Shown here in pieces: positions 50,201 through 57,168 of a DNA stretch of 64,000 bases. The translations under genes and the position numbers were made by a program. The stretch comes from Doryteuthis pealeii (taxonomy: Eukaryota; Mollusca; Cephalopoda; Myopsida; Loliginidae). The DNA lies in assembly GCA_023376005.1 (NCBI GenBank), contig CM042156.1:47621092-47685091 (forward strand), given 5' to 3'. Numbering within the stretch: the stretch's first letter is position 1; the number at the start of each line of letters is the position of its first letter. The notes under the pieces are model-generated. The model saw nothing but the letters and a program-made list of their open reading frames with translations, did not search any database and was not told where the DNA came from.

Positions 50201-51317
50201 AATAAAATTATTTCCATTTTTATCATTTAAAATGTATGCTTCACTTATCTTAAAGATGTTTTTTTTTTTTTTTTTTGTATTCATTGATAGAATTTGATTA
50301 TGTAAAACTTTTCTTAAATCTTTTACGGAATTGTGTGATTTTTTTTTTACTGGGTTTATCTAAATAAACAATAAAATTATTTCCATTTTTATCATTTAAA
50401 ATGTATGCTTCACTTATCTTAAAGATGTTTTTTTTTTTTTTTTTTTTATTCATTGATAGAATTTGATTATTTAAAACTTTTCTTAAATCTTTTACGGAAT
50501 TGTGTGATTTTTTTGCTGGGTTTATCTAAATAAACAATAAAATTATTTCCATTTTTATCATTTAAAATGTATGCTTCACTTATCTTAAAGATGTTTTTTT
50601 TTTTGTTTTTTTTTTTATTCATTGATAGAATTTGATTATTTAAAACTTTCTTAAATCTTTTACGGAATTGTGTGATTTTTTTGCTGGGTTTATCTAAATA
50701 AACAATAAAATTATTTCCATTTTTATCATTTAAAATGTATGCTTCACTTATCTTAAAGATGTTTTTTTTTTTTTTTTTTTTTTTTATTCATTGATAGAAT
50801 TTGATTATTTAAAACTTTTTCTTAAATCTTTTACGGAATTGTGTGATTTTTTTTTTTTTTTGCTGGGTTTATCTAAATAAACAATAAAATTATTTCCATT
50901 TTATCATTTAAAATGTATGCTTCACTTATCTTAAAGATGTTTTTTTTTTGTTTTTTGTATTCATTTATAGAATTTGATTATTTAAAACTTTTCTTAAATC
51001 TTTTACGGAATTGTGTGATTTTTTTTGCTGGGTTTATCTAAATAAACAATAAAATTATTTCCATTTTTATCATTTAAAATATATGCTTCACTTATCTTAA
51101 AGATGTTTTTTTTTTTTTTGTATTCATTTATAGAATTTGATTATTTAAAACTTTTCTTAAATCTTTTACGGAATTGTGTGATTTTTTTTTCTTTTATAGA
51201 AAAGTTTATGTATTCAAGCGAGAACCAAAAGCAGTATCTATCACATGCCAATTGATTGAAGAAGACACTGAATTTCATTTCCTTCCACAATGGTACATTG
51301 GTGAATTCCGAAACTAA
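21331..51317 (+). CDS. DXO: DXO/Rai1-family decapping exoribonuclease (six exons, 5' part missing)
   Basis: Six exons with correct GT/AG sites and continuous phase encode about 253 residues. DXO/Rai1 enzymes remove incomplete or NAD-type caps from RNA 5' ends and degrade the RNA 5' to 3'; animal DXO is about 390-400 residues. The family motifs are present in order: KRGCLTK (motif I arginine), GWKFEQY (motif II), GEIDC (motif III, E.D), YVELKTK (motif IV, E.K), and YWAQSFLLG with its conserved glutamine. The C-terminus ends HFLPQWYIGEFRN. The N-terminal 100 or so residues must lie in upstream exons that I could not recognise. The last intron is about 24.6 kb and carries a full LTR retrotransposon. 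Family assignment is firm from motif order; expression is not shown. Confidence 0.9.
21773..21814 (+). ncRNA. Minimal type I hammerhead ribozyme
   Basis: Stem I pairs CTCTG (21773-21777) with CAGAG (21810-21814). The core CTGATGA is at 21778-21784. Stem II is GGCC (21785-21788), loop TAATA, GGCC (21794-21797). GAAA is at 21798-21801. Stem III is the palindrome ATGTACAT (21801-21808) with no spare loop bases. The cleavage site follows ATA at 21809. Every conserved core base is present. Very short stem III is known in hammerheads of animal retroelements, where dimer forms are thought to act. Confidence 0.8.
22064..22129 (+). other. tRNA-like SINE head (Pol III promoter)
   Basis: A-box-like TGGTGTAGGGG at 22071-22081 and B-box-like GGGTTTCGAATC at 22112-22123 are spaced as in tRNA genes. 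The anticodon-loop region reads TTGTCAG, resembling tRNA-Asp. The 3' acceptor stem is not complementary, so it is a SINE head rather than a functional tRNA gene. Confidence 0.65.
22146..22192. repeat. (AT)n microsatellite
   Basis: AT alternation that interrupts the SINE-like unit just after its shared 16-base segment. Confidence 0.95.
22436..22531 (+). CDS. DXO: DXO exon (linker after motif II)
   Basis: The acceptor CTATTCCAG ends at 22435 and the donor GTGAGT starts at 22532. It encodes NNCEAYYTIMKTNLNSHSL, the variable stretch before the GEIDC motif. Confidence 0.85.
22540..24154. other. DXO intron, mostly AT-rich
   Basis: A repeat at 22570-22655 is the reverse complement of 49015-49100, the sequence flanking the Gmr1-like element. 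A Helitron-type end lies at 23760-23789 and (AT)n at 23900-23982. Nothing else was recognised. Confidence 0.6.
23760..23789 (+). mobile_element. Helitron-like 3' terminus
   Basis: The hairpin-forming GTACGG..ACCGGGTAC is followed by TTTTGCTAG and then T. No matching 5' end was found, so the extent is unknown. Confidence 0.4.
24155..24260 (+). CDS. DXO: DXO exon with motifs III and IV
   Basis: The acceptor TTTCATTTCAG ends at 24154 and the donor GTAATC starts at 24261. It encodes LSGEIDCMDD and YVELKTKKE, which hold the acidic metal-binding residues and the conserved lysine. Confidence 0.9.
24261..24931. other. DXO intron
   Basis: No gene or repeat boundary was recognised. The open frames on either strand around 24366-24692 lack domain support. 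Confidence 0.5.
24932..25064 (+). CDS. DXO: DXO exon with conserved YWAQSFLLG
   Basis: The acceptor ends at 24931 and the donor GTATGT starts at 25065. It encodes LLKYWAQSFLLGVPRIICGF and the FNTMDIPYMVK segment. The conserved glutamine of the active site is present. Confidence 0.9.
25065..26470. other. DXO intron with microsatellites and a palindrome
   Basis: (AT)n tracts are at 25554-25620 and 25840-25881, and the palindrome is at 25697-25835. A perfect hairpin GATTGGCT/AGCCAATC sits at 25311-25334. The rest is unassigned. Confidence 0.6.
25697..25835. repeat. Near-perfect 139-bp palindrome
   Basis: Arms of about 68 bases are separated by about 3 bases. Each arm, read from the centre outward, gives YTGATGATTGCRCCCTAGC, then AAGAAACCTGGGTA. 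This matches hammerhead core, stem II and stem III order, but the palindrome removes the 5' strand of stem I. It is two head-to-head copies of one repeat end. Confidence 0.9.
26471..26565 (+). CDS. DXO: DXO exon (penultimate)
   Basis: The acceptor TTATTTTAG ends at 26470 and the donor GTAAAT starts at 26566. It encodes DINNPWDPNICVGFLDQFL and FIKETIPVNDH, matching the family's W-x-P-x-x-C segment. Confidence 0.88.
26838..27860. repeat. (CT)n/(AT)n compound microsatellite array, about 1 kb
   Basis: Blocks of CT repeats alternate with AT repeats and with ATTTATCATCT and ATATCAACTCT motifs. The long serine/leucine/tyrosine frames across 26643-27885 are translations of this array and not proteins. 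Confidence 0.97.
28020..28464. repeat. Tandem repeats of 21 bp and about 128 bp
   Basis: A 21-base unit (GATGAAGTCCGAACATCT) repeats near 28040-28080. Three units of about 128 bases then follow (starts near 28126, 28254, 28384), each with CGAAGATTCCTCGATAC and ACTGATCATTTAGTTTCG. The third unit is interrupted at 28464 and resumes at 29425. Confidence 0.85.
28465..29424. mobile_element. Solo-LTR-like insertion with 4-bp target duplication
   Basis: The tandem unit reads ..TATATACTG up to 28464 and resumes ACTGATC at 29425, so ACTG is duplicated around a 960-base insertion. Adjacent intact units give the empty-site sequence. The insert has no coding domain. It carries a hairpin GAATTTGG/CCAAATTC at 28603-28621 and ends CCGACA. 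Size and duplication fit a solo LTR; the family is unknown. Confidence 0.6.
29461..30660. other. Unassigned AT-rich intron DNA
   Basis: No gene, terminal repeat or tandem array was recognised. Confidence 0.5.
30663..30714. repeat. (AT)n microsatellite
   Basis: AT alternation bordering the next repeat. Confidence 0.95.
30716..31115 (-). repeat. Inverted copy of 1509-1900 repeat with terminal fold-back
   Basis: 30716-31037 is the reverse complement of about 1557-1885. It is joined to a direct copy of about 1515-1590 at 31038-31115. The junction makes arms of about 31 bases (31007-31037 with 31085-31115) around a 47-base loop. Confidence 0.75.
31152..31420 (-). mobile_element. tRNA-derived SINE
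   Basis: Same family as 3664-3949, nearly identical to 49129-49400, and part of the duplicated segment. Confidence 0.7.
31905..33212. repeat. Minisatellite copy 1, eight units of about 155-165 bp
   Basis: Each unit contains TTTATCTAAATAAACAATAA, ATGTATGCTTCACTTATC and a T-rich tract. The variant CATTTATAG replaces CATTGATAG in units 5-8 here but only in units 7-8 of the second array, so the arrays differ in composition. Confidence 0.9.
33214..33335 (+). pseudogene. DXO: Decayed copy of the DXO last exon
   Basis: It follows an acceptor-like TTTTTTAG and matches 51200-51317 closely. Single-base indels (for example near 33235, 33270 and 33287) break the frame and add early stops. It could be a decayed duplicate exon or an assembly artefact. 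Confidence 0.8.
34285..34384. other. Assembly gap (100 N)
   Basis: Exactly 100 unknown bases, the usual placeholder for a scaffold gap of unknown size. Confidence 1.
34385..35905. other. Unassigned AT-rich DNA with one imperfect fold-back
   Basis: An imperfect inverted repeat lies at about 34762-34835 and 34880-34945; both arms carry GTCCTCATCTTTATG, and CACAACGTTCAGG or its near match. It explains the open frame at 34691-34945. Nothing else was recognised. Confidence 0.6.
35912..35960. repeat. (AT)n microsatellite
   Basis: AT alternation; another tract lies at 36312-36362. Confidence 0.95.
36545..36715. repeat. Dispersed repeat fragment
   Basis: Similar to parts of 40200-40360 and 61985-62130 (AGTTCCAGAACCGGAACCTC, GATAYACTTTAATGTCATACC). 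Family not identified. Confidence 0.55.
36716..38109. other. Unassigned AT-rich DNA
   Basis: No gene was recognised. The 143-residue frame at 37632-38063 (minus) has no domain I know. Confidence 0.5.
38118..38465 (-). pseudogene. Mariner transposase N-terminal fragment
   Basis: From 38465 down the translation gives HIMLYHFKKSWNAAQSFRD, LNELFGEGTISKSQVER, then after a stop and a frameshift DEEGRGRPSDFNNQALLAAV and LKKLGKVWKLVGWVP. These match the paired helix-turn-helix DNA-binding region and linker of mariner transposases. The catalytic domain is absent and no terminal inverted repeats were seen. Confidence 0.8.
38481..39284. other. Unassigned DNA
   Basis: No gene or repeat boundary was recognised. 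Confidence 0.5.
39285..39385 (-). mobile_element. tRNA-derived SINE head, second family
   Basis: The minus strand reads CTTACATGGTGCAATGGTTA, an A-box-like start, then TTTGATTCTCAC, a B-box-like segment, with tRNA-like spacing. Confidence 0.5.
39570..39790. repeat. Tandem repeat of 41 bp, about five copies
   Basis: The unit contains AAAGGATTCTACCTAACACT then AAGGAACACTGAGGAACAAC. The last copies are shortened. Confidence 0.9.
40090..40760 (-). repeat. Dispersed repeat; empty-site paralogue of 61120-62135
   Basis: The segment is largely the reverse complement of the repeat at 61120-61264 plus 61808-62135. Here the sequence around 40530-40545 is uninterrupted, whereas a 543-base solo LTR is inserted at the matching point at 61 kb. 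Confidence 0.75.
40761..42278. other. Unassigned DNA with a (GA)n microsatellite
   Basis: A (GA)n tract lies at 41224-41259. Open frames on the minus strand around 41068-41951 are serine/leucine/phenylalanine-rich and unsupported. Confidence 0.5.
42279..43244 (+). repeat. 5' LTR (966 bp)
   Basis: It begins TGTGACACCTTATCGG and ends GTAACA. AATAAA lies near 43003. It differs from the 3' LTR by about five substitutions and a few homopolymer indels. Confidence 0.95.
43249..43266 (+). other. Primer-binding site
   Basis: TGGGGCTCGTGCCAGGAT lies four bases after the LTR end. It resembles a tRNA-Pro-type primer site; the primer identity is inferred. Confidence 0.6.
43359..44520 (+). pseudogene. 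gag: capsid and nucleocapsid
   Basis: The likely start ATG is at 43359, but a stop (TAG at 43422) and two frameshifts disrupt the first 80 codons. A long frame from 43593 to 44321 holds a charged coiled-coil-like stretch and then a capsid region (VRLVPAFNETDVEKYF, DERQTYVEFFRQM). Gmr1-like capsid is the proposed source of the vertebrate SCAN domain. After stops at 44319-44348 the same frame carries one CCHC zinc knuckle (CHYCGKTGHLIAHC, 44433-44474). Confidence 0.85.
44528..44920 (+). pseudogene. pol: aspartic protease
   Basis: A frame of 130 residues carries the retropepsin active site (RDTGATQSII) and the flap-end motif MLLGNDLAGE. It is in a different frame from the zinc knuckle upstream; whether that shift is programmed or mutational cannot be told. 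It ends at TGA 44918-44920, and the linker continues in the next frame (44917-45168). Confidence 0.85.
44917..46736 (+). pseudogene. pol: integrase, frameshifted
   Basis: The order is a linker (44917-45168), then an HHCC zinc-binding domain (AHEA at about 45383, YCRTCHACQ at 45481-45507), then the catalytic core. The core has the first aspartate in ILVDCVGPLP (45589), the second in VQTDQGSNF (45766), and the glutamate in YHPQSQGALERF (about 45853) in another frame. The C-terminal frame 46069-46737 has the GPY/F-type module KFHGPYKVLRKV. It sits upstream of reverse transcriptase. At least four frame breaks are visible, including an apparent 8-base duplication near 45350-45370. Confidence 0.88.
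46730..47935 (+). CDS. pol: reverse transcriptase and RNase H
   Basis: An uninterrupted 401-residue frame. Reverse transcriptase motifs are TKLDLLKGYW (residues 72-81), MPFGMKNSQATFQRMM (107-122) and YVDDIV (135-140). RNase H follows with LAIDASDHGIG (281-291), VEKETLAL (323-330), VYTDHNPL (350-357) and CADALSR (394-400), so the four acidic positions are present. The true N-terminal part (PVKQHPYRVNP) lies in the preceding frame, so this open frame starts inside pol. It ends about 110 bases before the polypurine tract. Confidence 0.93.
   Translation: MRKEIQYMLEHGFIEPSRSSWSSPCVLVDKADGTVRFCTDYRKVNAVTKTDSHPIPRVDDCIDSIGRAKYITKLDLLKGYWCVPLTERAKEISAFVTPHGLYQYRVMPFGMKNSQATFQRMMNYCLNGLPHVTAYVDDIVIYNNSWTEHMKSLSDTFGRLEQANLTVHMDKSEFGKAEIKYLGHRIGYGSVSPDEAKIQGILHVPVPTNTKGLRRFLGMAGYYRKFCRNFSDIAAPLTQLLAKKSSFVWNPSCQEAFGKIKAMLCSNPVLKAPVFTRPFRLAIDASDHGIGAVLLQTSDDGIEHPVSYFSRKFNTHQKNYSTVEKETLALVLSLQHFDVYVSSSHQPTLVYTDHNPLTFLHRMKDKNRRLLNWSLVLQEYNLDIRHIRGVDNVCADALSRT
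48045..48054 (+). other. Polypurine tract
   Basis: GGTAGGGAGA lies immediately before the 3' LTR, where plus-strand priming occurs in LTR elements. Confidence 0.75.
48055..49014 (+). repeat. 3' LTR (960 bp)
   Basis: It matches 42279-43244 almost base for base, with the same TGTGACAC start and GTAACA end. Confidence 0.95.
49015..49125 (-). repeat. Dispersed repeat flanking the retrotransposon
   Basis: 49015-49100 is the reverse complement of 22570-22655 (for example CATATAGATTAATATC on the other strand). It shows the element inserted at or near a repeat edge. Confidence 0.75.
49129..49400 (-). mobile_element. tRNA-derived SINE
   Basis: Same family as 3664-3949; the near-identical copy is 31152-31420. 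Confidence 0.7.
49845..51198. repeat. Minisatellite copy 2, eight units, ending at a splice acceptor
   Basis: Units of about 160-170 bases share TGGGTTTATCTAAATAAAC and ATGTATGCTTCACTTATC, with T runs of variable length. The last unit runs into TTTTTTTTCTTTTATAG, the acceptor of the final DXO exon. Confidence 0.92.
51200..51317 (+). CDS. DXO: DXO terminal exon
   Basis: The acceptor CTTTTATAG ends at 51199. In phase with exon 26471-26565 it encodes KVYVFKREPKAVSITCQL and HFLPQWYIGEFRN, then TAA at 51315-51317. This is the family's usual C-terminal strand ending in a F-LP-WY motif. The intact frame marks this copy, not 33214-33335, as the functional one. Confidence 0.88.
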
Positions 51318-51769
51318 TTTACCATTTTTGGGAATCTTTGCACTTTTCAACGTCAATTTCTTTGAAGATGACCAAAATTTGATTCTATCATTGTTCTAAT
51401 TTATAACTTTTATATTAGCAACTTTGTATTTCTACTTTTCGATTTCTCTGATCAATTGAAATGAATTTTTTATCCACTTCAGAAATAAAAAAAAAAGATT
51501 AATTTCAAAATGCTTTCTTTGAATAAAAAAAAAACATCTGTAAATTTAAAAATAATGAAAGAAATAAAACAAATCTAGCAACCATTCTCTGTCTTTTTCT
51601 TCTTCTTTTATATAATGAAAAATAAATATATATTGAGGCTTGACTCATGGGGGGACAACTCTTGTTAACTTCACCATATAATGGAATGATGGATAGCGTT
51701 AAAGAAAGATGTCAGCACCCTGGGACCAAGGAGATCACATTAGATATGAATTATAAAATGCAGAGGAAA

Positions 51770-52960
51770 TAATTTTTATTATAAAAATGCAGCGAAGATT
51801 ATTTTGATATAAAAATGCATTGAAAAATATTTTTTACTATAAAAAACAATGGAAATTATTTTTACTATAAAGATGTATTGTCCCATCATTTTTACAATAA
51901 AAACGCATTGGAAATGATTTCTACTATGAAAATGCATTAGACAATTATTTTTACGATAAAAAATGTATTGGACAATGGTTTTTACTGTAAAAATACATTG
52001 GAAATTATTTTTACTATAAAAATGTATTGGACAATGATTTTTACTATAACAATGCATTAGAAATTATTTTCACTATAAAAATGCATTGGACAATGGTTTC
52101 TACTATAAAAATGCATTGGACAATTATGTTTACTATAAAAATGCATTGGACAATGATTTTTACTATAAAATGCATTGGAAATTATTTTTACTATAAAAAT
52201 GTATTGGACAATGGGTTGTACTATAAAAATGCACCTAGAGAAGCGTTCAGAGAAAGATATAGATGAGAACCACACTATTATACTGTGTGCTGTCTCGAAC
52301 AAATCCAGGAAGCAGCACACCAAAAAAAGAGCAGCTGTATGTGCACTTGCCACCTATCACACAAATCATCCAAGTAAGACAAACAAAACATAATGGACAC
52401 TACTAGAGAAAGCATAGACGAAATTGGAAATGTTTTTTCTATAAAAATTCATTGGACAATGATTGTTACTATAGGAATGCATTGGACTATGGTTTTAGTA
52501 TAAAATACATTGGAAATTAATTTTACTACGAAAATGTATAGGACAATGGTTTTTACAATAAAAATGCATAGGAAATTATTTTTACTATAAAAATGTACTG
52601 GAAATCATTAATATAGGAATGCATTGGACAATAATTTTTACTCTAAAAATGCATTGGAAATGAGTTTTACTATAGAAATACATTGGAAATGATTTTCACT
52701 ATAAAAATGCATTGGAAAAGATTTTTACTAAAAAAATACATAGGACAATGACTTTTATTATTAAAAAAAGCATTGGACAATGATTTCTTTCTATAAAAAT
52801 GCATTGTAAATTATTTTTACTATAAAAATGCATTGGAAATGATTTTTACTATAAAAAAAAGCATTGGACAATGATTTTTACCATAAAATGCATTGGACAA
52901 TGATTTTTACTATAAAATGCATTGGACAATGATTTTTACTATAAAATGCTCTTGTTAGTA
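51770..52960. repeat. Short tandem repeats, units of about 28-31 bp
   Basis: Units read TTTTTACTATAAAAATGCAT then TGGACAATGA or TGGAAAT. Arrays at 51770-52230 and 52430-52950 flank about 200 bases of unrelated sequence (52232-52430). Flanking sequence at 51640-51720 recurs at 52985-53090. They lie just past the DXO stop and may form its 3' untranslated or downstream region. Confidence 0.9.
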
Positions 52961-53194
52961 AAGATGAAGCCTTTTTAAATATATATAGATGGATGACTCA
53001 GGGGGAGACAATTACGGTTGACTTCACCAAATAATTGAATGATGGGATAGCTTTAAAGAATGATGTCAGTATTCTGTCATAAAAGATTTTGTATGGCAAC
53101 GATTTACAGCCTATCTCTTAATGGAATTATGGGATAGCTTTAAACAAAGCTAGCAGTATTTAAGAGATTATGTGTAACTCTTTAGCCTTGTTAT

Positions 53195-53600
53195 GGCAAC
53201 CTATCTAGGAGAACAGCAATATTGAGCACCTTTTTTATCTCCATGTTTCTAACACACGTGGGCATGCCTACAAAGTCAGAAAACAGCATTGCTCACATGA
53301 CTTTCGTAAACATTTTTTCGCGCTCAGAATTGCCGAGGCATGGAATAAACTGCCTCCATCCGTTGTAGGCTACCAAAACACTGAGTCTTTCAAAGCCTCC
53401 ATGCTTCCTGTAGTCTGCCAACACTATACCTGGTGCCCCTCCCCACACACATATGCACACACGTGCACACATACATGCATATTATTACTGTAAACTGCTC
53501 ATGTTCCTGACACTAATACATTATTCTGAGTACTTGACATGAGACTTTGATGAGTTGTGGTGCACCTGAGCACTGTACACAATAAATTTGATTATTATAG
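53195..53600 (+). pseudogene. LINE (L2/CR1-like) 3' end
   Basis: One frame reads EHLFYLHVSNTRGHAYKVRK, then FFALRIAEAWNKLPPSVVG and SFKASM, the ORF2 C-terminus typical of L2/CR1-type LINEs, to a stop near 53490. It ends with AATAAATTTGATTATTATAG. It is 5' truncated, as usual for LINEs. Confidence 0.8.
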
Positions 53601-53676
53601 AAGGAAACAGAATTCACAGCTGACTTTGCGTCAAATCTTTCTCGGGGTGGTGAGGTTGGTTAAGTCTATATGAATA

Positions 53677-53896
53677 CTAGCAAAACGTGACCCGTTGTGT
53701 CACCCATTAAGCTCTAGGTAGATAATTGAGATAAGGGAAAAGTGAGTTTGCAAATCGAAATAAATTTTTTAAAAGATAAATACGACCGGAAAAACATTAA
53801 AATTATATAAGATTTCTAGAAAAGGAATGATTGACCTAATTTAAGCTACGGGTTGCTGCCTATAAAATTTAACATACAAATACATTTCAAATTCTC

Positions 53897-53955
<59 letters not shown>

Positions 53956-54245
53956 ACACACACACACACACATAGAAACTAACCATATATAACGATGAGA
54001 AAATTAAGATATACACAGAGGGGAAGAAAGTGATAGGCAGAATGTAAAGTAAGAGATTTGTCAGTTTTTGACTTAATTGCAAATTACAACTCATTAGAAT
54101 CAATTGAAATTTAATTTTTTTAAACATAACTCGATCCTAAAAGTTAGGAATATTGTAGTATAATTTTTGTGTAATTAAACTAAACAGCAAAAAAAAGCGT
54201 TTAGAAGATAAAAGTTGATTCACTCAGCTTTAGTATAATAATAGA
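53677..54245 (-). mobile_element. Non-autonomous Helitron, second family (569 bp)
   Basis: On the minus strand it starts TCTATTATTATACTAAAGC at 54245, preceded by A. It ends with the hairpin GTGAC/GTCAC (53687-53703) and CTAG at 53677-53680, followed by T. A (CT)n(CA)n microsatellite lies inside (53900-53972). Confidence 0.75.
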
Positions 54246-54380
54246 TATTTACTAAACCCCTCCTCATGAGCAGAATGTGGCCCAAAGTCAATTTCTTAAG
54301 TGGAGTTTAATAGATTTGAATTCAAAAATTTCCATCTCCTTCATACCTTTCCCAATATTATTAGTTTAAAACATTCATAT
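54246..54380 (-). mobile_element. Partial tRNA-derived SINE
   Basis: The distal part of the 3664-3949 family; the tRNA head is missing. The Helitron inserted directly at its edge. Confidence 0.6.
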
Positions 54381-54424
54381 CATCTGCATTCGTTTAAAAC
54401 TTGGACTTTTATTTGTCGATAGAC

Positions 54425-54515
54425 GATTCTTGGATATACGTGGTAGATGACAAAGTTGAAGCCTTGCTTGGTAATGATGATGCGAAAACCCTCAGAATTA
54501 TAGTAAGTAAGTTGG
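54425..54515 (+). pseudogene. Short retroelement polyprotein fragment
   Basis: One frame gives WIYVVDDKVEALLGNDDAKT, resembling the region after the protease in some LTR-element polyproteins. It is short and isolated, so the assignment is tentative. Confidence 0.3.
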
Positions 54516-54519
54516 ATTC

Positions 54520-54824
54520 AATGATATGGTCCCCCTAGCCATGGGAAAGATAGGGGTATAGAAAAAATAAAAGATAAGGAAAGAAAGAAAAGAAAAGGGG
54601 AAATAGATGTTGAGAATTCTCTCATATAAGGTGTGTGATAGATCCCCGCTCCTACTTATAGACTAGGCCAGAATTATGTGATCTATCTCTTGGCCAATCA
54701 CTAGCAGTACTCTGAGGTTGATACAATACTTAAACCGACCCTACTGGGCATAATTAGAAAAATACAATACAATACAATGCAATACAAGTTAGTGAGTTTT
54801 AAGAAAAGAAAGAGGGTCTAGAAA

Positions 54825-54827
<3 letters not shown>
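54520..54827. other. Unassigned segment ending in an (AATAC)n-type tail
   Basis: A non-coding stretch that ends with repeated AATAC near 54760-54788, similar to a LINE or SINE tail. The family is unknown. Confidence 0.4.

Positions 54828-54886
<59 letters not shown>
54828..54886. repeat. (TG)n microsatellite
   Basis: Nearly perfect TG alternation. Confidence 0.95.
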
Positions 54887-55264
54887 TATAAAAGAAATGC
54901 GTGCACTCAGCCTCGATTGACGATTGAAACCCGGGAGTTAAGAGAAGCGCTGCTTTAAATCGTTTGCTTCTCGTTGTCTGCGAGAAGATGCGAGAAAATG
55001 CGCGAATACCGGGACGATAAAAGCAGCGATTTGAGCTAGCGTGGGGGGGGGGAGTCTTAGGACGACGTTATTACGAGATGATTGAAGAAGGTGAAGAGGA
55101 GCGAGTTGCAGTTTTCGGAAAGTTAAAAGCGGTGTAAGATTTGAACGCGTCCCGTGGTAAAGAACGGAAGGTGAAGATTTTACAGAGAATGAGCAGACTG
55201 AATACCAGAGTTCGGTTAAGCCACAAGCTATTTCGGCTACGATGGCTTCTGGCAATTAAACAAA

Positions 55265-55944
55265 ATGATTAAGCCTTTTTGTGGTGATGGAGACGTCATT
55301 GCGTGTCTAACAAAAGATTCAACTAGTGCTAAGTTACAGAAGATTACTGATGTTGCTACAATGATTCCGTTGTTTTTTGGAAAGTGTTGCTTTAGCCTTG
55401 TACCTGGAAATGAGCGAGCGAGATCAAGACGCTGATCTGATAAAAAAAAAACAGGCTAGTAAGTGCGTTTGCCGAAGGACCTTTCGTGGCGTATGAAAAG
55501 CTGAAGAGGGTGAGATGGACCGGCGAGTCAGTATATGTATATGCCAATAAGATAAAACGGCTGGTGGACTTGGCTGGGTACAGGGGGCTTGGCGCGGAAC
55601 ACACAGCGAAACTAGCCTTCATAACTGGGTTTCCTAAAGAAATTGTAAAAAGGCTCCAACAAGTGACCGGAGTTAAGAAGATGGACGTGTGCGACCTCAT
55701 TCCTATGGCGAAGGTGTTGACGAGCACTCGACCATCAGAGGTTGGAATGGTAGCGGCCGCCCTGCAAGGGAAGGAGGGACGCGATGGGAGACAAGGGCGT
55801 GTCAAGTGCTTCGAATGTGCTGGACCACACATACAAAAGGACTGTCAGGAATACCTAAAGAATATTAGGTGTTACAACTGCAACAACACTGATCACATCG
55901 CCAGGAATTGCCAACTCCAGGGGAACGAACGAGGGGAAGCTTGA
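55265..55944 (+). pseudogene. gag with two zinc knuckles
   Basis: Capsid-like sequence starts at the ATG at 55265 (MIKPFCGDGDVIA, KLQKITDVATMIPLF), shifts frame near 55383 and 55445, then runs open from 55486. It ends with CFECAGPHIQKDC (one residue short of the usual CCHC spacing) and CYNCNNTDHIARNC (standard). Confidence 0.82.
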
Positions 55945-55989
55945 GCGCCAGTGGCTACCCTAGCATGCAGATATGGCGCACCTCAGACA

Positions 55990-56282
55990 ACCACCTAAAG
56001 TGGAGGTGATTATAGAAGGGGAAAGAGTCAAGGCTCTGTTGACACCGGATGCACTACCACGATGGTGCGAACGCGACAGGTGACTGGATGGAGTGGGAGT
56101 AGCCGAGTTGTGGCATTTGATGGACGAAGAGTGAAGTGTCGCGGGATGAGTAACGTCAACCTTGAACAGGACGGGCAGCAGTTGACCCTGAAAGTAATAG
56201 TAGTTGACCGCCTGGTGCCTGGTGTTGGGGCGATAATAGGGATTGACGCAATCTATCGACTGGGGGGGGGGGCGTCACTATA
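55990..56282 (+). pseudogene. Retropepsin-like protease
   Basis: DTG is at 56041-56049 in the sequence DTGCTTTMVRTRQV. A one-base loss appears just before it. A flap-end motif (AIIGIDAIYRLGG) follows near 56230-56268. Confidence 0.7.
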
Positions 56283-56329
56283 GGAGAGAATGGCGTTGTG
56301 CGATTCAAGAGGAACTGTTGCGCAGAAAG

Positions 56330-57146
56330 TACGACGCCAGATGTCGTGGTCCCCGAAGAGAATACGAGGAATCTGATAACGGATAAGGACTTCACTGTAG
56401 AGTTTGTTAATGGAAAATGGACGGTGCATTGGAAATGGGTGGCGGAGTCGCCAGTATTGAAGAACAGGGTGAGTCAATATGAGACAAGACTTAAGTAGGC
56501 AGAAGAGGCGGCATTCGAAGACGAGGTCGAGAGGTGGATTGAGGAGGAGATTTTGGCACCGTGGAAGGATGATGTACGAGAAGGGTTGTTGTCGCTGATG
56601 GCGGCGGTCCAACAACAAAAAATAAGGTCCGATCAGTTCTAGATTACCGTGGTTGAATGACCACGTGTCGTGCCACACGGGGGGAGAATACATTGGCGTT
56701 TGTGGGGAGACCCTGCGAAGGTGGCGACAAAAGACCGGAGCATCCACAATTGTGGATTTGAAATCTGCTTTCCTCCCGATCCATGTTGCGCCACACTTGA
56801 GGAGATATGGCTTGTGAGCTACAAGGGAAAAACCTATTGTCTAAACAGATTGGGTTTTGGTCTGAGCGTTGCCCCCAAAATCATGGCGGCAATATCAAAA
56901 ACGGTGCTGAAGGAGGAGATAAGCGTGGGAGAAGCCACCGACGCGTACATTGATGACATTTTAGTGAATGAGACGGTAGTGTCAGCAGAAAGAGTTGTGG
57001 GGCAGCTCAAAAAGTTTGGCCAAACAGCAAAACCCCCAGAGATGTTAGATGGTAGTACAGCACTGGGGCTCCGTTTGGAACGAGATGGCGCTGGGGATTT
57101 GACGCCCAGGAGAGGAATACTGTACCAGATGTCGACGACGAGATGA
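56330..57146 (+). pseudogene. Reverse transcriptase
   Basis: Motifs occur in different frames: TIVDLKSAF near 56745, then LNRLGFGLSVAPKIM and AYIDDILVNE (about 56940-56970) in the open frame 56670-57146. Stops and shifts precede the first motif. Confidence 0.82.
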
Positions 57147-57168
57147 ATAGGCGGCAGCTATTTTCCGT

